From Dehalococcoidia bacterium (GTDB lineage Bacteria > Chloroflexota > Dehalococcoidia > Lucifugimonadales > Lucifugimonadaceae): a stretch of DNA of 35,007 bases. The stretch is from assembly GCA_028285005.1 (NCBI GenBank), contig JANQQP010000027.1, positions 1-35,007 of the forward strand, given 5' to 3'. Shown here piece after piece: positions 8,017 through 15,993 of this stretch. The stretch's first letter is position 1. Every line of letters begins with the position of its first letter. A program made the position numbers and the translations under genes. Below the pieces are notes generated by a model. The model did no database searches and was not told the origin of the DNA. It saw nothing but the letters and a program-made list of their open reading frames with translations.

Positions 8017-9660
8017 ATGCCACTGATCCACAACAAAGAGAAGATACCTCTCGAGGCTGGCCGCACACTCTTCGACTACGCGGACGACCTGTCTCTGCGC
8101 GTGCCAACTTCCTGTGGCCGCACAGGCGAGTGCCACGAGTGCATCGTGGAAGTGAAGCGCGGGACAGAAGCGCTCAACGAGCTGACCGACCCCGAAGAGT
8201 TCCTTCGTGGCAACTATCGACTCGCCTGCCAGGCCACAGTCCAGGACATCACCGCTGAGATCGAGTTCGCCGTGCTGCGCCGACAGCCGCGGATCCTCAC
8301 ACAGGGCATCAAGCGGGAAGACATAGAGCCGCAGCCTGTCGTCTACCGAGAGGGCGACGATGTGATCTATCTCAGCCCAGACGGCCCGAAGAAGATCGAC
8401 AGCTATCGCGGCCGCATCCTCGGGCTCGCTGCAGACATCGGCACAACCACCGTTGTCATGAATCTCGTCAACCTCGAAACAGCGCAGACCATCTACACAG
8501 CGTCGTTCGAAAACCCGCAGCGCTTCGGCGGCTCGGACATCATGAACCGCATCTCCTACGAGAGCGGGAAATACCGCGGTGAGCTGCTGGCCGTCATGCT
8601 CTCTTCCATCAACTTCGAGATCGGGGAGATGGTCAAAGCGCTGAAGATCAGGCGTCGCCAGATCTACGAACTGGTCGTCGTCGGCAACGCCACCATGCGC
8701 GAGATCTTCTTCGGTGTCGATGTGCAGCCAATCGGCCAGAAGCCGTACAAGTCGCCCATCGAGACCGAGTTTCTTGACGGCAAACGCCAGAACACGGCGT
8801 TGAATGCACGCGCCTCGAACCTCGGCGTACGGATACATCCCGAGGCGAACGTCTACGGCGGACCGCTGATCGGCTCCCACGTCGGCTCGGATATCACGGC
8901 CGACCTTCTGGCCATCGGCATGGAGAAGCAGGAAGAGCCTGTCATCCTGGTCGACGTCGGCACCAACACCGAGGTGATCGTCGGTAACAAGGACCGGCTA
9001 CTGGCCGCCTCCTGCCCTGCCGGACCTGCGTTCGAAGGCGGTGAAGTGACCTACGGCATGCCCGGCTATGACGGTGCCGTAGAAAAGTTCAGGTTCAATG
9101 GCGCGGGCGAGCCGGAGATCGAGGTGATCGGTGACATCGAGCCTTCTGGCATCTGCGGCTCAGGCCTGATCGATCTACTTGCTGAGCTACGCCGCACGGA
9201 GCGCATGACGGAGCTGGGGCAGCTTCCCGCCGGAGAGAATAAGTTCGAGTTCCACGAGGGCAATGGTCTGTCCGTATCGAGGGCCGACATCTCAGCGCTG
9301 GCGCAGGCTAAGGCGGCCAACTTCTGCGGGCAATCGATTGTGCTCCGCCAGTACGGCCTGCCGCTCCACGACTACGAGGCACTCTACTTAGCCGGCGGCT
9401 TTGCGAACTACATCGACGAAGCAAACGCCCGCAAGATCGGCTTCATCGCTGACATGCCGTCCGAGAAGATCAGGAAGGCCGGGAACGCCTCACTCGAAGG
9501 CGCCACGATCATGCTGCTCTCCGGCCCGAAGCGCCGGGAGATGGAAGATTTCGTGCAGCAGATCGAGCACGTTGAGCTAGAAACCACGCCCGATTTCTTC
9601 GACCTGTTCGTAGAAGGCTGCCAGTTCAAACCCATGGCCGAGCCCGCCACTGCGGAGTAA
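8017..9660 (+). CDS. RACo-like corrinoid reductive activator ([2Fe-2S] plus ASKHA/DUF4445)
   Basis: This 547-residue protein has an N-terminal plant-type ferredoxin domain with ligands C33, C39, C42 and C71 (C-X5-C-X2-C-X28-C). A linker leads to the ASKHA-fold DUF4445 region, with the phosphate loop DIGTTT (140-145), ILVDVGTNTEV, CPAGPAFEGGEV, ICGSGLIDLL and a C-terminal YLAGGFANYI. Proteins of this plan use ATP to drive one-electron reduction of inactive Co(II) corrinoid so that it can be remethylated. It is shorter than the ~630-residue RACo of acetogens, mainly in the linker. It is the last gene of the plus-strand locus and would repair the corrinoid protein at 6776. The electron donor is not fixed by sequence; the convergent NADH-type module is a candidate. 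Confidence 0.9.
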   Translation: MPLIHNKEKIPLEAGRTLFDYADDLSLRVPTSCGRTGECHECIVEVKRGTEALNELTDPEEFLRGNYRLACQATVQDITAEIEFAVLRRQPRILTQGIKREDIEPQPVVYREGDDVIYLSPDGPKKIDSYRGRILGLAADIGTTTVVMNLVNLETAQTIYTASFENPQRFGGSDIMNRISYESGKYRGELLAVMLSSINFEIGEMVKALKIRRRQIYELVVVGNATMREIFFGVDVQPIGQKPYKSPIETEFLDGKRQNTALNARASNLGVRIHPEANVYGGPLIGSHVGSDITADLLAIGMEKQEEPVILVDVGTNTEVIVGNKDRLLAASCPAGPAFEGGEVTYGMPGYDGAVEKFRFNGAGEPEIEVIGDIEPSGICGSGLIDLLAELRRTERMTELGQLPAGENKFEFHEGNGLSVSRADISALAQAKAANFCGQSIVLRQYGLPLHDYEALYLAGGFANYIDEANARKIGFIADMPSEKIRKAGNASLEGATIMLLSGPKRREMEDFVQQIEHVELETTPDFFDLFVEGCQFKPMAEPATAE

Positions 9661-9828
9661 TTCGGCCACCCTTCGACAGGCTCAGGATGGCAGTGTTCTT
9701 CTCCCTCCCTGACAGGGAGGGAGTCAGAGGGATGACCCTCACCCTAACCCTCTCCCAAGCTGGGAGAGGGGATTGTGCGCCAACCTCGCGGACTGCTGCC
9801 ATCCTGAGCCTGTCGAAGGGTGGCCGAA
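9661..9828. mobile_element. 168 bp unit with perfect 33 bp inverted repeats
   Basis: Positions 9661-9693 and 9796-9828 are exact reverse complements over 33 bp (TTCGGCCACCCTTCGACAGG at the left edge). The 102 bp inside holds a G-rich hairpin repeat (9701-9730) and a CCCTCTCCCA/TGGGAGAGGG hairpin (9748-9770). The left arm begins at the base after the RACo-like stop codon. There is no coding capacity and no obvious target duplication. It resembles a MITE or a composite of palindromic repeats. A diverged form with the same order lies at 27457-27651. Confidence 0.65.
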
Positions 9829-10007
9829 CTCTGCTGATCTGAACTTGATTCAGAATCTCCTGCTTACTCCTCGACACAACTCGAACGAGAGATTCCGGAT
9901 CAAGTCCGGAATGACATGTCGAAGGATCGAATCCAGACCAAAAGAAGGGGGCGGGGCGATTTCCCGCCCGCCCGCTCAGTTTTCTACTCGTCTATTCGGC
10001 AGTGAGT
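9829..10007. repeat. Three-way-junction element, variant copy with symmetric arms
   Basis: Positions ~9835-9916 hold a variant of the ~80 bp element. The left arm CTGAACTTGATTCAGAATC is the usual form. The right arm instead reads GAGATTCCGGATCAAGTCC then GGAATGACA, which is a reversed copy of a left arm, so the unit is close to a large palindrome. The rest of the gap to the trxA stop is G-rich and unique. RACo-like and trxA converge here, so the structure may serve as a bidirectional transcript end. Confidence 0.7.
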
Positions 10008-10334
10008 CTAGGCAAGCGCCTTCTCAAGCCGCTGCTGCAGAACGCTCTTCGGCACAGCGCCTACTACCTGGTCAACTACATCTCCGCCTTTGAAGACCAG
10101 GAGAGTCGGGATGCTGCGCACGCCGTACTTGGCAGACGTCTGCGGGTTGAAGTCAACATTCAGCTTCGTGAACTTGACCTTGCCATCGTACTCAGTGGCC
10201 AGCTCATCAACGACCGGCGCAATCATCTTGCACGGTCCACACCACTCCGCCCAGAAGTCCACGAGAACGGGGACTTCAGAGTCGAGCACACTGGCCTGGA
10301 ACTCCGCGTCATCTACATTTACTGGCTTACTCAT
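10008..10334 (-). CDS. trxA: Thioredoxin
   Basis: This 108-residue protein is full length for thioredoxin. It carries the redox motif WCGPC, the buried Asp of VDFWAEW, the cis-Pro loop RSIPTLLVF and the closing [16 protein letters not shown] helix. It reduces protein disulfides in the cytoplasm with electrons from a thioredoxin reductase, which is not encoded here. ATG 10334 follows AAAAAGG. It lies 165 bp downstream of the NADH-type module on the same strand. It may be co-transcribed with that module or have its own promoter; none is obvious. Confidence 0.97.
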   Translation of the reverse strand: MSKPVNVDDAEFQASVLDSEVPVLVDFWAEWCGPCKMIAPVVDELATEYDGKVKFTKLNVDFNPQTSAKYGVRSIPTLLVFKGGDVVDQVVGAVPKSVLQQRLEKALA

Positions 10335-10499
10335 TAATCCTTTTTCCCTTCAAAAACCCCGTGCAGGGATTCGTGCCGAAACGCTCGTGATAGTTCGGCG
10401 ATTCACATAGTTAGATAGCAAATTGCCGTTTGAGATTCAGATCAGGCACATCGCCGATGCGTCCAATCGCCCGAATCGCAACTCTGGAGCGCAGCGAAC

Positions 10500-13283
10500 T
10501 CAGTCCGCCGCAACCTCCGTGCCGCTGCTCACAGGAGCCCTGACAAGCCTAACACTTCGAAGTTCAAGGCCGGGCACCGCCGGCGCCGGATCAGGGTTGT
10601 TGCTGTCCTGCATGTCAGACGCAATATTGGCGAACAGCTCAGTCACGGCAACGTAGCCGCTGTAAGGCATATCCAGCTGCGCAACACCCGTGACGACTTC
10701 TGCGCCAGGATCAGCCTCAACACGGATCCTGTCACCGGCCTTGATACCCGCCTCATCGGCGTCAGCGCGGCTGAGATGCACGATCTCTTCCCGCTCAGCG
10801 TAGTTCATCTCGCCTCGGCGCACGACGGTCATCTCACGTTCCGGCTGGTGCAGAACACGCCCGGGGACCAGAGTCAGACCTGATCCCTCGGCTTCAGGGG
10901 CCTTCAGCTCAAAGTCCATGTCGGTGAAGTCGGGCAGCTCAGCCTCTGATGCGTCCTCGAACAGGATTGGTGTTCCTGCTTCGCCCTCGGCGCACGGTGC
11001 CTGGATTCCTTTGTTGCTCAGGCGCTCGTAGGTGATGCCCGAGTAGCCGGGAACCGCCTTGCGAATCTCCTCGAACACGCTCTCCGGGGAGTCGAAGTCG
11101 AATCCTGCGACATCCATCTTCCGCGCGATTGCTGAGATTAGCTCCCAGCCTGAGATCTCCGCGTTCTTCCGTTCCGCAGCCTGCCGCACCTGCTGCACAC
11201 GACGCTCGATGTTCGTCACAGTCGAAGTCTGTTCAGCGTAGGTTGTCGCCGGGACCACGACGTTGGCGGAAGCGGTCCAGTCAGAGTCAAATACGGTGGA
11301 AACGGCCAGGAAATCGAGTGATGCGAGGGCGTGGGTTACGTCCCCGAACACCTTTCGGTCGGGGTCCATACCATCTGCCATGACGATGGCGGCCTTGATC
11401 TCACCGGAGCGCATCCGGTCGAGTAGTCCGGAGATCGTCGCGCCTTCGTTGGTCGGCAGTCCGGCGGACCAGAGGCCCTCGACCTCCTCGCGGTCGGCTG
11501 CGTCGTCGACATTCCGTCCACCTGGCAGCGCCGCAGGCGTGCAGCCGACGTCCCATGAGCCCAGTGTGTTGGCTCCGACGAATAGCGGATATACACCACC
11601 GCCCTTCTCACCGATATTGCCGCACACAAGCGCAAGATTTATGACGGCGTTGGCAAGGTCCTTCCGGTTCTCCACTCGAACCGTGTCGGCGCCGAACAGC
11701 ACAGCAGCGGGCGCGTTCTCTGCGTACGTGCGGGCAGCGCGACGCACCCTGTTCTCATCAACTCCGCATATCTCGGCAACTCTTCCGGGGTCGAATTCCC
11801 ACAGCGACTGCTTCAGCTCATCCACGTCGTCCGCTTCATTGCCCGATGCCTCACGGTCTTCGAGCGCCTCGTCCTCTATCACCCTTGCCAGGCCGGCGAC
11901 CAGAAGGTGCTCAGTGCCGGGCTTAACCCGCAGCCACTCAGTGGCGTACCTGGTCAGCTCAGTTTCACGTGAGTCGATGACGATGATCTTCGTGCCGTCC
12001 CTGGCAGCCTTCTTGATCGGCACCGTGAGGCCGTTCTGCTCCTCGGTCGGGTTTCCGCCGATCACCATCACACACTTCGAGTTCTCGATGTCCCAGATCG
12101 GGTTGGTGGCGCCAGGAGAGCCGAGCCGGTTCTGCATGGTCTCCAGGAACTCCGGCACGGTGTTGAGTCCGGAGTCGACGTTGTTGGTGCGAAGGCCGAC
12201 TCGAGCGAACTTGCCTGCGAGATAGTTGTCTTCGTTCGAACCCCTCGGCGAAGCGATGACAGCCACCTCGGACGGCGAGTACTTCTTGAGCGCCTCAGCG
12301 ATCATCGACACTGCGTCGGCGTTCTCAACCTTGTTTAGAATCCCGCCCTCGCGAACGTATGAAGATTTCAGGCGGGACCGGTGGTTCGGGTAGTCATATG
12401 CGAACTTGCCCTTGAAGCAGGTCTGACCGCGGTTGGCCTCTCCTGCCAGGTCACCGCGGAAGCGAATCACCTTGTCGAACCGGTTCACCTCGGCAACCAT
12501 CTGGCAGCCGGTCGAGCAGTTCGTGCAGATCGTCGAGACCTGCTTCTTAGCCTTCTCCCACTTGTACTCGCGCTCAACAAGCGCGCCTGTCGGGCAGACA
12601 TCGATGCAGGCGCCGCAGAACTCACAGCCCGACTCCAGCAGCGACGTGCCGTGAGATGTTCCAACAAGCGCCACACCAGATCGGCTCGTGAGCGTCAGCG
12701 CAGTGTCGAACCGCACCTCTTCGCAGACACGCACACAGCGAGCGCAGACGATGCAGAGGTTGTAGTCACGGTCATAGAACGGGTCGTCTGTGTGTATCGG
12801 CAGGTTTCGACGGTGGTAGTTAAGCGGCGTCCGCAGGTCCAGCTCCAGCATACGGACGGTGTCTTTCAGCTCACACCGCTCGTTCTTCGGACAAATCGTG
12901 CAGCGGTCTGTCACAGCCACGTGGCGCTGGCAGATGTCCTGAGGACCGCAGAGTTCGATGCGGTGGCAGGTCAGACAGCCGTGCGGGTGTTCAGACATGA
13001 GCATCTCGATGATGCCCTGGCGTATCCCGACGATCTCCTCGGAGTTGGTCGTCACCTGCATGTCAGGCGCGGCTGGCAGCGTGCACGAAGCGGTCGTCAT
13101 CTTCCTGCCGCCGCTCTCGCTGTCGACGATGCAGGCGCGGCAGGCGCCGTACGGCTTCATCTCCGGGAAGTAACAGAGGTAAGGAATATAGATTCCGGCA
13201 TCGATGGCGGCCTGAAGAACCGTCTGCCCGGGCTTCGCCGTGACGTCTTGGCCGTCGATCTGGAAATTGATGCCGTCTGCCAT
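10500..13283 (-). CDS. NuoG/FdhA-like large Fe-S molybdopterin-family subunit lacking the catalytic Cys/Sec
   Basis: This 927-residue protein has, in order: a [2Fe-2S] ferredoxin domain (C37, C48, C51, C67); a His-Cys3 motif (H99, C103, C106, C112) followed by four extra cysteines (C118, C128, C131, C137); two [4Fe-4S] motifs (C177/180/183/187 and C220/223/226/230); a CXXCXXXC...C cluster (C253, C256, C260, C289); a molybdopterin-oxidoreductase body; and a C-terminal MoCo-binding beta domain. It looks like the alpha subunit of soluble NAD-linked formate dehydrogenases. After TNNVD (366-370), where formate dehydrogenases have an R-X-(C/U)-H motif, it reads SGLNTVPEFL with no Cys, Sec or His. 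Formate oxidation is therefore doubtful, and it may act only as an electron wire like NuoG. The start directly abuts the NuoF-like stop codon, so translation is coupled. Confidence 0.88.
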   Translation of the reverse strand: MADGINFQIDGQDVTAKPGQTVLQAAIDAGIYIPYLCYFPEMKPYGACRACIVDSESGGRKMTTASCTLPAAPDMQVTTNSEEIVGIRQGIIEMLMSEHPHGCLTCHRIELCGPQDICQRHVAVTDRCTICPKNERCELKDTVRMLELDLRTPLNYHRRNLPIHTDDPFYDRDYNLCIVCARCVRVCEEVRFDTALTLTSRSGVALVGTSHGTSLLESGCEFCGACIDVCPTGALVEREYKWEKAKKQVSTICTNCSTGCQMVAEVNRFDKVIRFRGDLAGEANRGQTCFKGKFAYDYPNHRSRLKSSYVREGGILNKVENADAVSMIAEALKKYSPSEVAVIASPRGSNEDNYLAGKFARVGLRTNNVDSGLNTVPEFLETMQNRLGSPGATNPIWDIENSKCVMVIGGNPTEEQNGLTVPIKKAARDGTKIIVIDSRETELTRYATEWLRVKPGTEHLLVAGLARVIEDEALEDREASGNEADDVDELKQSLWEFDPGRVAEICGVDENRVRRAARTYAENAPAAVLFGADTVRVENRKDLANAVINLALVCGNIGEKGGGVYPLFVGANTLGSWDVGCTPAALPGGRNVDDAADREEVEGLWSAGLPTNEGATISGLLDRMRSGEIKAAIVMADGMDPDRKVFGDVTHALASLDFLAVSTVFDSDWTASANVVVPATTYAEQTSTVTNIERRVQQVRQAAERKNAEISGWELISAIARKMDVAGFDFDSPESVFEEIRKAVPGYSGITYERLSNKGIQAPCAEGEAGTPILFEDASEAELPDFTDMDFELKAPEAEGSGLTLVPGRVLHQPEREMTVVRRGEMNYAEREEIVHLSRADADEAGIKAGDRIRVEADPGAEVVTGVAQLDMPYSGYVAVTELFANIASDMQDSNNPDPAPAVPGLELRSVRLVRAPVSSGTEVAAD

Positions 13284-15005
13284 TTAGGGCCGCGTCCTTG
13301 TCGGCAAGATCATCGAACCGTCACCGAATGAACCTGAAGGCTCCAGCGCGCCCTCCATCCGCTCCTTGAACTCATCACCGAAATACTGAAGCGCCGACGA
13401 AACCGGGTTGTAGCCAAGCTGCCCGTGACCGCAGAGCGAACCGATCTTCATGTTGGTGCCAACCTTCTCGATCAGCTCCAGGTCGCCCGGCCTCGAGTCG
13501 TTCTTGCACATCCTGTCCAGAACCTCGAGCATGTGCGTGTTTCCCAGCCTGCAGGGGAAACACTTTCCGCACGACTCAAACTGCGTAAAAGCGATCAGTG
13601 AGCGGATCAGGTCGACAACATCGGTCGTCTCGTTGCCGACGATGATTCCGCCCGAGCCGAGAATCGCCCCGGCCTTCGACATAGCATCGAAGTCGATCTC
13701 CACATCGAACGCATCGGCGCCCAGCACGCCGCCGAGCGGCCCACCGGTCTGGAGCACCTTGATCTCCTCGCCGCCCGTCACGCCGCCGCCGATCTCCTCC
13801 AACACCTGCCTGATCGTCATGCCCATCGCAACCTCGTACATGCCGGGGTGCTTGATGTGGCCGGAGAGACATACGATGGCCGTGCCCGAAGAGGTCTCGG
13901 TGCCGGTCGATTTGAACCAGTCTGCGCTGTTCGAGACTATCGACGGCACATATGAGATCGTCTTCACGTTGTTGATATTTGTCGGCTTCTGCCACAGTCC
14001 AGCAGCGGCCGGGAATGGAGGCTTGAACCGGGGCGTAGACCGCTTGCCCTCGATCGCTTCCATCAGCGCTGTCTCCTCACCTGCCACATAAGAGTCGCCG
14101 GTAAGCGAGACCTCCATCTCGAATGAGAAATTGCTGCCGAGGATGTTCTCGCCAAGCAACCCGGCTTCGTAGGCGTCGCGAATCGCCTTGCGCGTCGCCT
14201 CGATCGGAATCTCGTGCCCTTGCCTGATGAACACGTAGCCATGCGTCGAGTTCGTGGCATAGCCGTTGATGATCAGTCCTTCGATCAGCGTGTGCGGGTC
14301 GTTCTCAAGGATGCCCTTGTCGTTGAATGCGCCGGGGTCGCCCTCTTCGCAGTTGCACAGCACATACTTCACGGGCGCCTTATTCGGTGCGAGGAAGCTC
14401 CACTTCACGCCTGTCGGGAACGCTGCGCCTCCACGACCTCGCAGCCCGGAAGCCTTCACCTCATCCACGATGCTCTCCGGAGTCTGCTCGAACAGCGCCC
14501 TGTTTAGAGCCGCGTATCCGCCGTTCGCAACGTAGTGCAGCAGGCTTTTCGGATTAGTTGTCCCAAAGTTTCGGGTGACGATGCGCGTCTGCTTGCCGAA
14601 CGAGTCCAGGTCCTCGATATGCGGCAGAATATCGGGCCGTTTGTCCCGGTCGCCCCAGTATGCGAAAGCGCGCTCGATGATCGGCGAGCCGCCGCGAACG
14701 TGCTTATCGACAATCTCTGCAGCTAGCTCAGGTGTCACGTTGCCGTAAAGCACTCGCGGCTCACCCGGCATCTGCACATCGACGATTGTCTCGAGGTACA
14801 TCAGACCAATGGCGCTGACGGGCGTGACGTTCGCCTCAACCCCGAGGCTCTGCACCGCCTCTTTGACCGCGGCCAGCACTTCGTCAGAACCGGCAGCCTG
14901 ACCAGAAGTGCCACCCTGAACCCTGATCCATGGCTTGTCGGAGTCGGCAAGCTCAGCCCAGCGGGCATTCGCTCTTTCGACCAGTTCCTCGAATTGTGAG
15001 GGCAT
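13284..15005 (-). CDS. NuoF-like FMN/NADH-binding subunit
   Basis: This 573-residue protein matches the 51 kDa flavoprotein of complex I and of HydB/HoxF/FdsB modules. It takes hydride from NADH to FMN and passes electrons to Fe-S clusters. The glycine-rich GLRGRGGAAFPTG (187-199) and GEETALMEAIEG (309-320) form the FMN/NADH site. ESCGKCFPC plus SLCG supply the [4Fe-4S] ligands C479, C482, C485 and C525. An N-terminal thioredoxin-like domain (~25-110) ends in EPRVLYGNVTPE as in HydB-type proteins, but the cysteines that bind a [2Fe-2S] cluster there are replaced (SGQAAG, SAIGLM). There is no C-terminal ferredoxin extension. It lies between the NuoE-like gene (36 bp) and the large subunit (0 bp). 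Confidence 0.93.
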   Translation of the reverse strand: MPSQFEELVERANARWAELADSDKPWIRVQGGTSGQAAGSDEVLAAVKEAVQSLGVEANVTPVSAIGLMYLETIVDVQMPGEPRVLYGNVTPELAAEIVDKHVRGGSPIIERAFAYWGDRDKRPDILPHIEDLDSFGKQTRIVTRNFGTTNPKSLLHYVANGGYAALNRALFEQTPESIVDEVKASGLRGRGGAAFPTGVKWSFLAPNKAPVKYVLCNCEEGDPGAFNDKGILENDPHTLIEGLIINGYATNSTHGYVFIRQGHEIPIEATRKAIRDAYEAGLLGENILGSNFSFEMEVSLTGDSYVAGEETALMEAIEGKRSTPRFKPPFPAAAGLWQKPTNINNVKTISYVPSIVSNSADWFKSTGTETSSGTAIVCLSGHIKHPGMYEVAMGMTIRQVLEEIGGGVTGGEEIKVLQTGGPLGGVLGADAFDVEIDFDAMSKAGAILGSGGIIVGNETTDVVDLIRSLIAFTQFESCGKCFPCRLGNTHMLEVLDRMCKNDSRPGDLELIEKVGTNMKIGSLCGHGQLGYNPVSSALQYFGDEFKERMEGALEPSGSFGDGSMILPTRTRP

Positions 15006-15041
15006 TTCCGGGTCCGTCCCCTGAGTTCAGGTCTTGCCGTG

Positions 15042-15545
15042 CTAGTGAGATTCCGGCGGGTTGGTCCGCAGGCCCGCTGCGAGCTGTGCAGCAGAGTCCG
15101 GCGTCACTCGACCCTTCATGTGGTGGTCAACAGCAACTACCGGAGCGTTCGCGCACGCTCCCAAACACGTGCTGTATCGAAGTGTCACCGTTCCGTCCTC
15201 GGTCGTCGCCTCTTCATCAATGCCGAGTTCGTCTTGCACAGCCTTCAACACGTTCTGTGCACCCAGCAGGTGACAGCTTGGGCCCCAGCACACATCGAGC
15301 GTCACGCGTCCGGGCGGTGTGAAACGAAAATTGGTGTAGAAGGAAGCGACGCTCCATACCTCGTTGATCGAAGTGCGAGAGTGGTCTGCGACCTCTTCTA
15401 TCGCCTCGTCCGGGATGTAGTGGATGGCGTCCTGCACGGCCAGCAGAGAAGAAAGCACGGTGATCGTCGGCTGCTGCTGGGAAGTGATCGCATGTCTGAT
15501 GCGTTCCCGCAGCTTCGTCGATGTGTCACTGCTGGTGGTCGTCAC
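15042..15545 (-). CDS. NuoE-like [2Fe-2S] subunit
   Basis: This 167-residue thioredoxin-fold protein is homologous to the 24 kDa subunit of complex I. It has helical N-terminal residues and the four cluster ligands C86, C91 (VCWGPSC) and C127, C131 (STCLGAC), the classic C-X4-C and C-X3-C pairs. SVASFYTNFRFTPPGR is the usual family block. It would bind a [2Fe-2S] cluster next to the NuoF-like FMN. The start is GTG 15545 with no good ribosome site; GTG is the first sensible start and leaves a 19-residue lead. It is the first gene of the minus-strand NADH module. Confidence 0.93.
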   Translation of the reverse strand: MTTTSSDTSTKLRERIRHAITSQQQPTITVLSSLLAVQDAIHYIPDEAIEEVADHSRTSINEVWSVASFYTNFRFTPPGRVTLDVCWGPSCHLLGAQNVLKAVQDELGIDEEATTEDGTVTLRYSTCLGACANAPVVAVDHHMKGRVTPDSAAQLAAGLRTNPPESH

Positions 15546-15671
15546 TGTGTGTCTCGTCGCTGGTGGCGTTCCCGGTAACCTGGCCGGTGATAGAGCTCAA
15601 GCGAACTCAGATAGGCATCTTTCACTCGGGCTCATGGAGCTTAGATCGCGCCCATTGAGAATTTGGTCACA

Positions 15672-15700
15672 ATCCTAGCAAGTGTTCGCCTGAGCAACAA
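15672..15700 (-). promoter_or_regulatory. Possible promoter of the NADH-type module
   Basis: On the minus strand TTGTTG (15695-15700), a 17 nt spacer and TAGGAT (15672-15677) form a weak sigma70-like pair about 127 bp upstream of the GTG start. Spacing is ideal, but each hexamer differs from consensus at two or three positions, so the call is tentative. Confidence 0.3.
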
Positions 15701-15724
15701 CGGGGAACGTGCGCGTGAGCCAAA

Positions 15725-15993
15725 AGCTTCTCCCTCCCTGACAGGGAGGGAGCTAGAGGGTGGGTTGTAGTCTGATTCAACGGCTGCCATTCACAGGGAT
15801 GACCCTAACCCTCTCCCAAGCTGGGAGAGGGGATGGCGCCGCCCTTCAACGGGCTATGGATGGCAGCACCTTCGGCCACGACCGCCGCTACCTGTCATTC
15901 TGAACTTGATTCAGAATCTCTCGTTCGACTCGGGATCCAAGGTCAGATCCCTCCGCTTCGGTCGGGATGACGAACCTCGTGGTTGATCTCTCC
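15725..15993. repeat. Repeat cluster between NADH module and SDR
   Basis: Four repeats are packed in order: the G-rich hairpin (15730-15767, four G-tracts at 15744-15764); a CCCTCTCCCA/TGGGAGAGGG hairpin (15801-15832); a degenerate CTTCGACAGG-family copy (~15842-15864); and a three-way-junction element (15893-15971). The SDR stop codon follows. This is the only cluster flanked on both sides by minus-strand genes, so transcripts crossing it would carry the complement of the elements. Confidence 0.75.

Noticed and set aside
7843..8880. Long minus-strand open frame opposite the RACo-like gene
   Set aside because: It is the antisense of a gene with clear domain motifs. The translation is rich in Asp, Val and Arg with no family signature, as expected from codon bias of the real gene.
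9734..9774. Classical Rho-independent terminators at the CCCTCTCCCA/TGGGAGAGGG hairpins
   Set aside because: The stems are strong but no U-tract follows in either orientation, so intrinsic termination is not supported.
10500..13283. Active selenocysteine or cysteine formate dehydrogenase
   Set aside because: The catalytic position has neither residue and no in-frame UGA interrupts the gene.
12381..13331. Long plus-strand open frame opposite the NuoG/FdhA-like gene
   Set aside because: It lies antisense to well-defined Fe-S motifs and has no recognisable domain.
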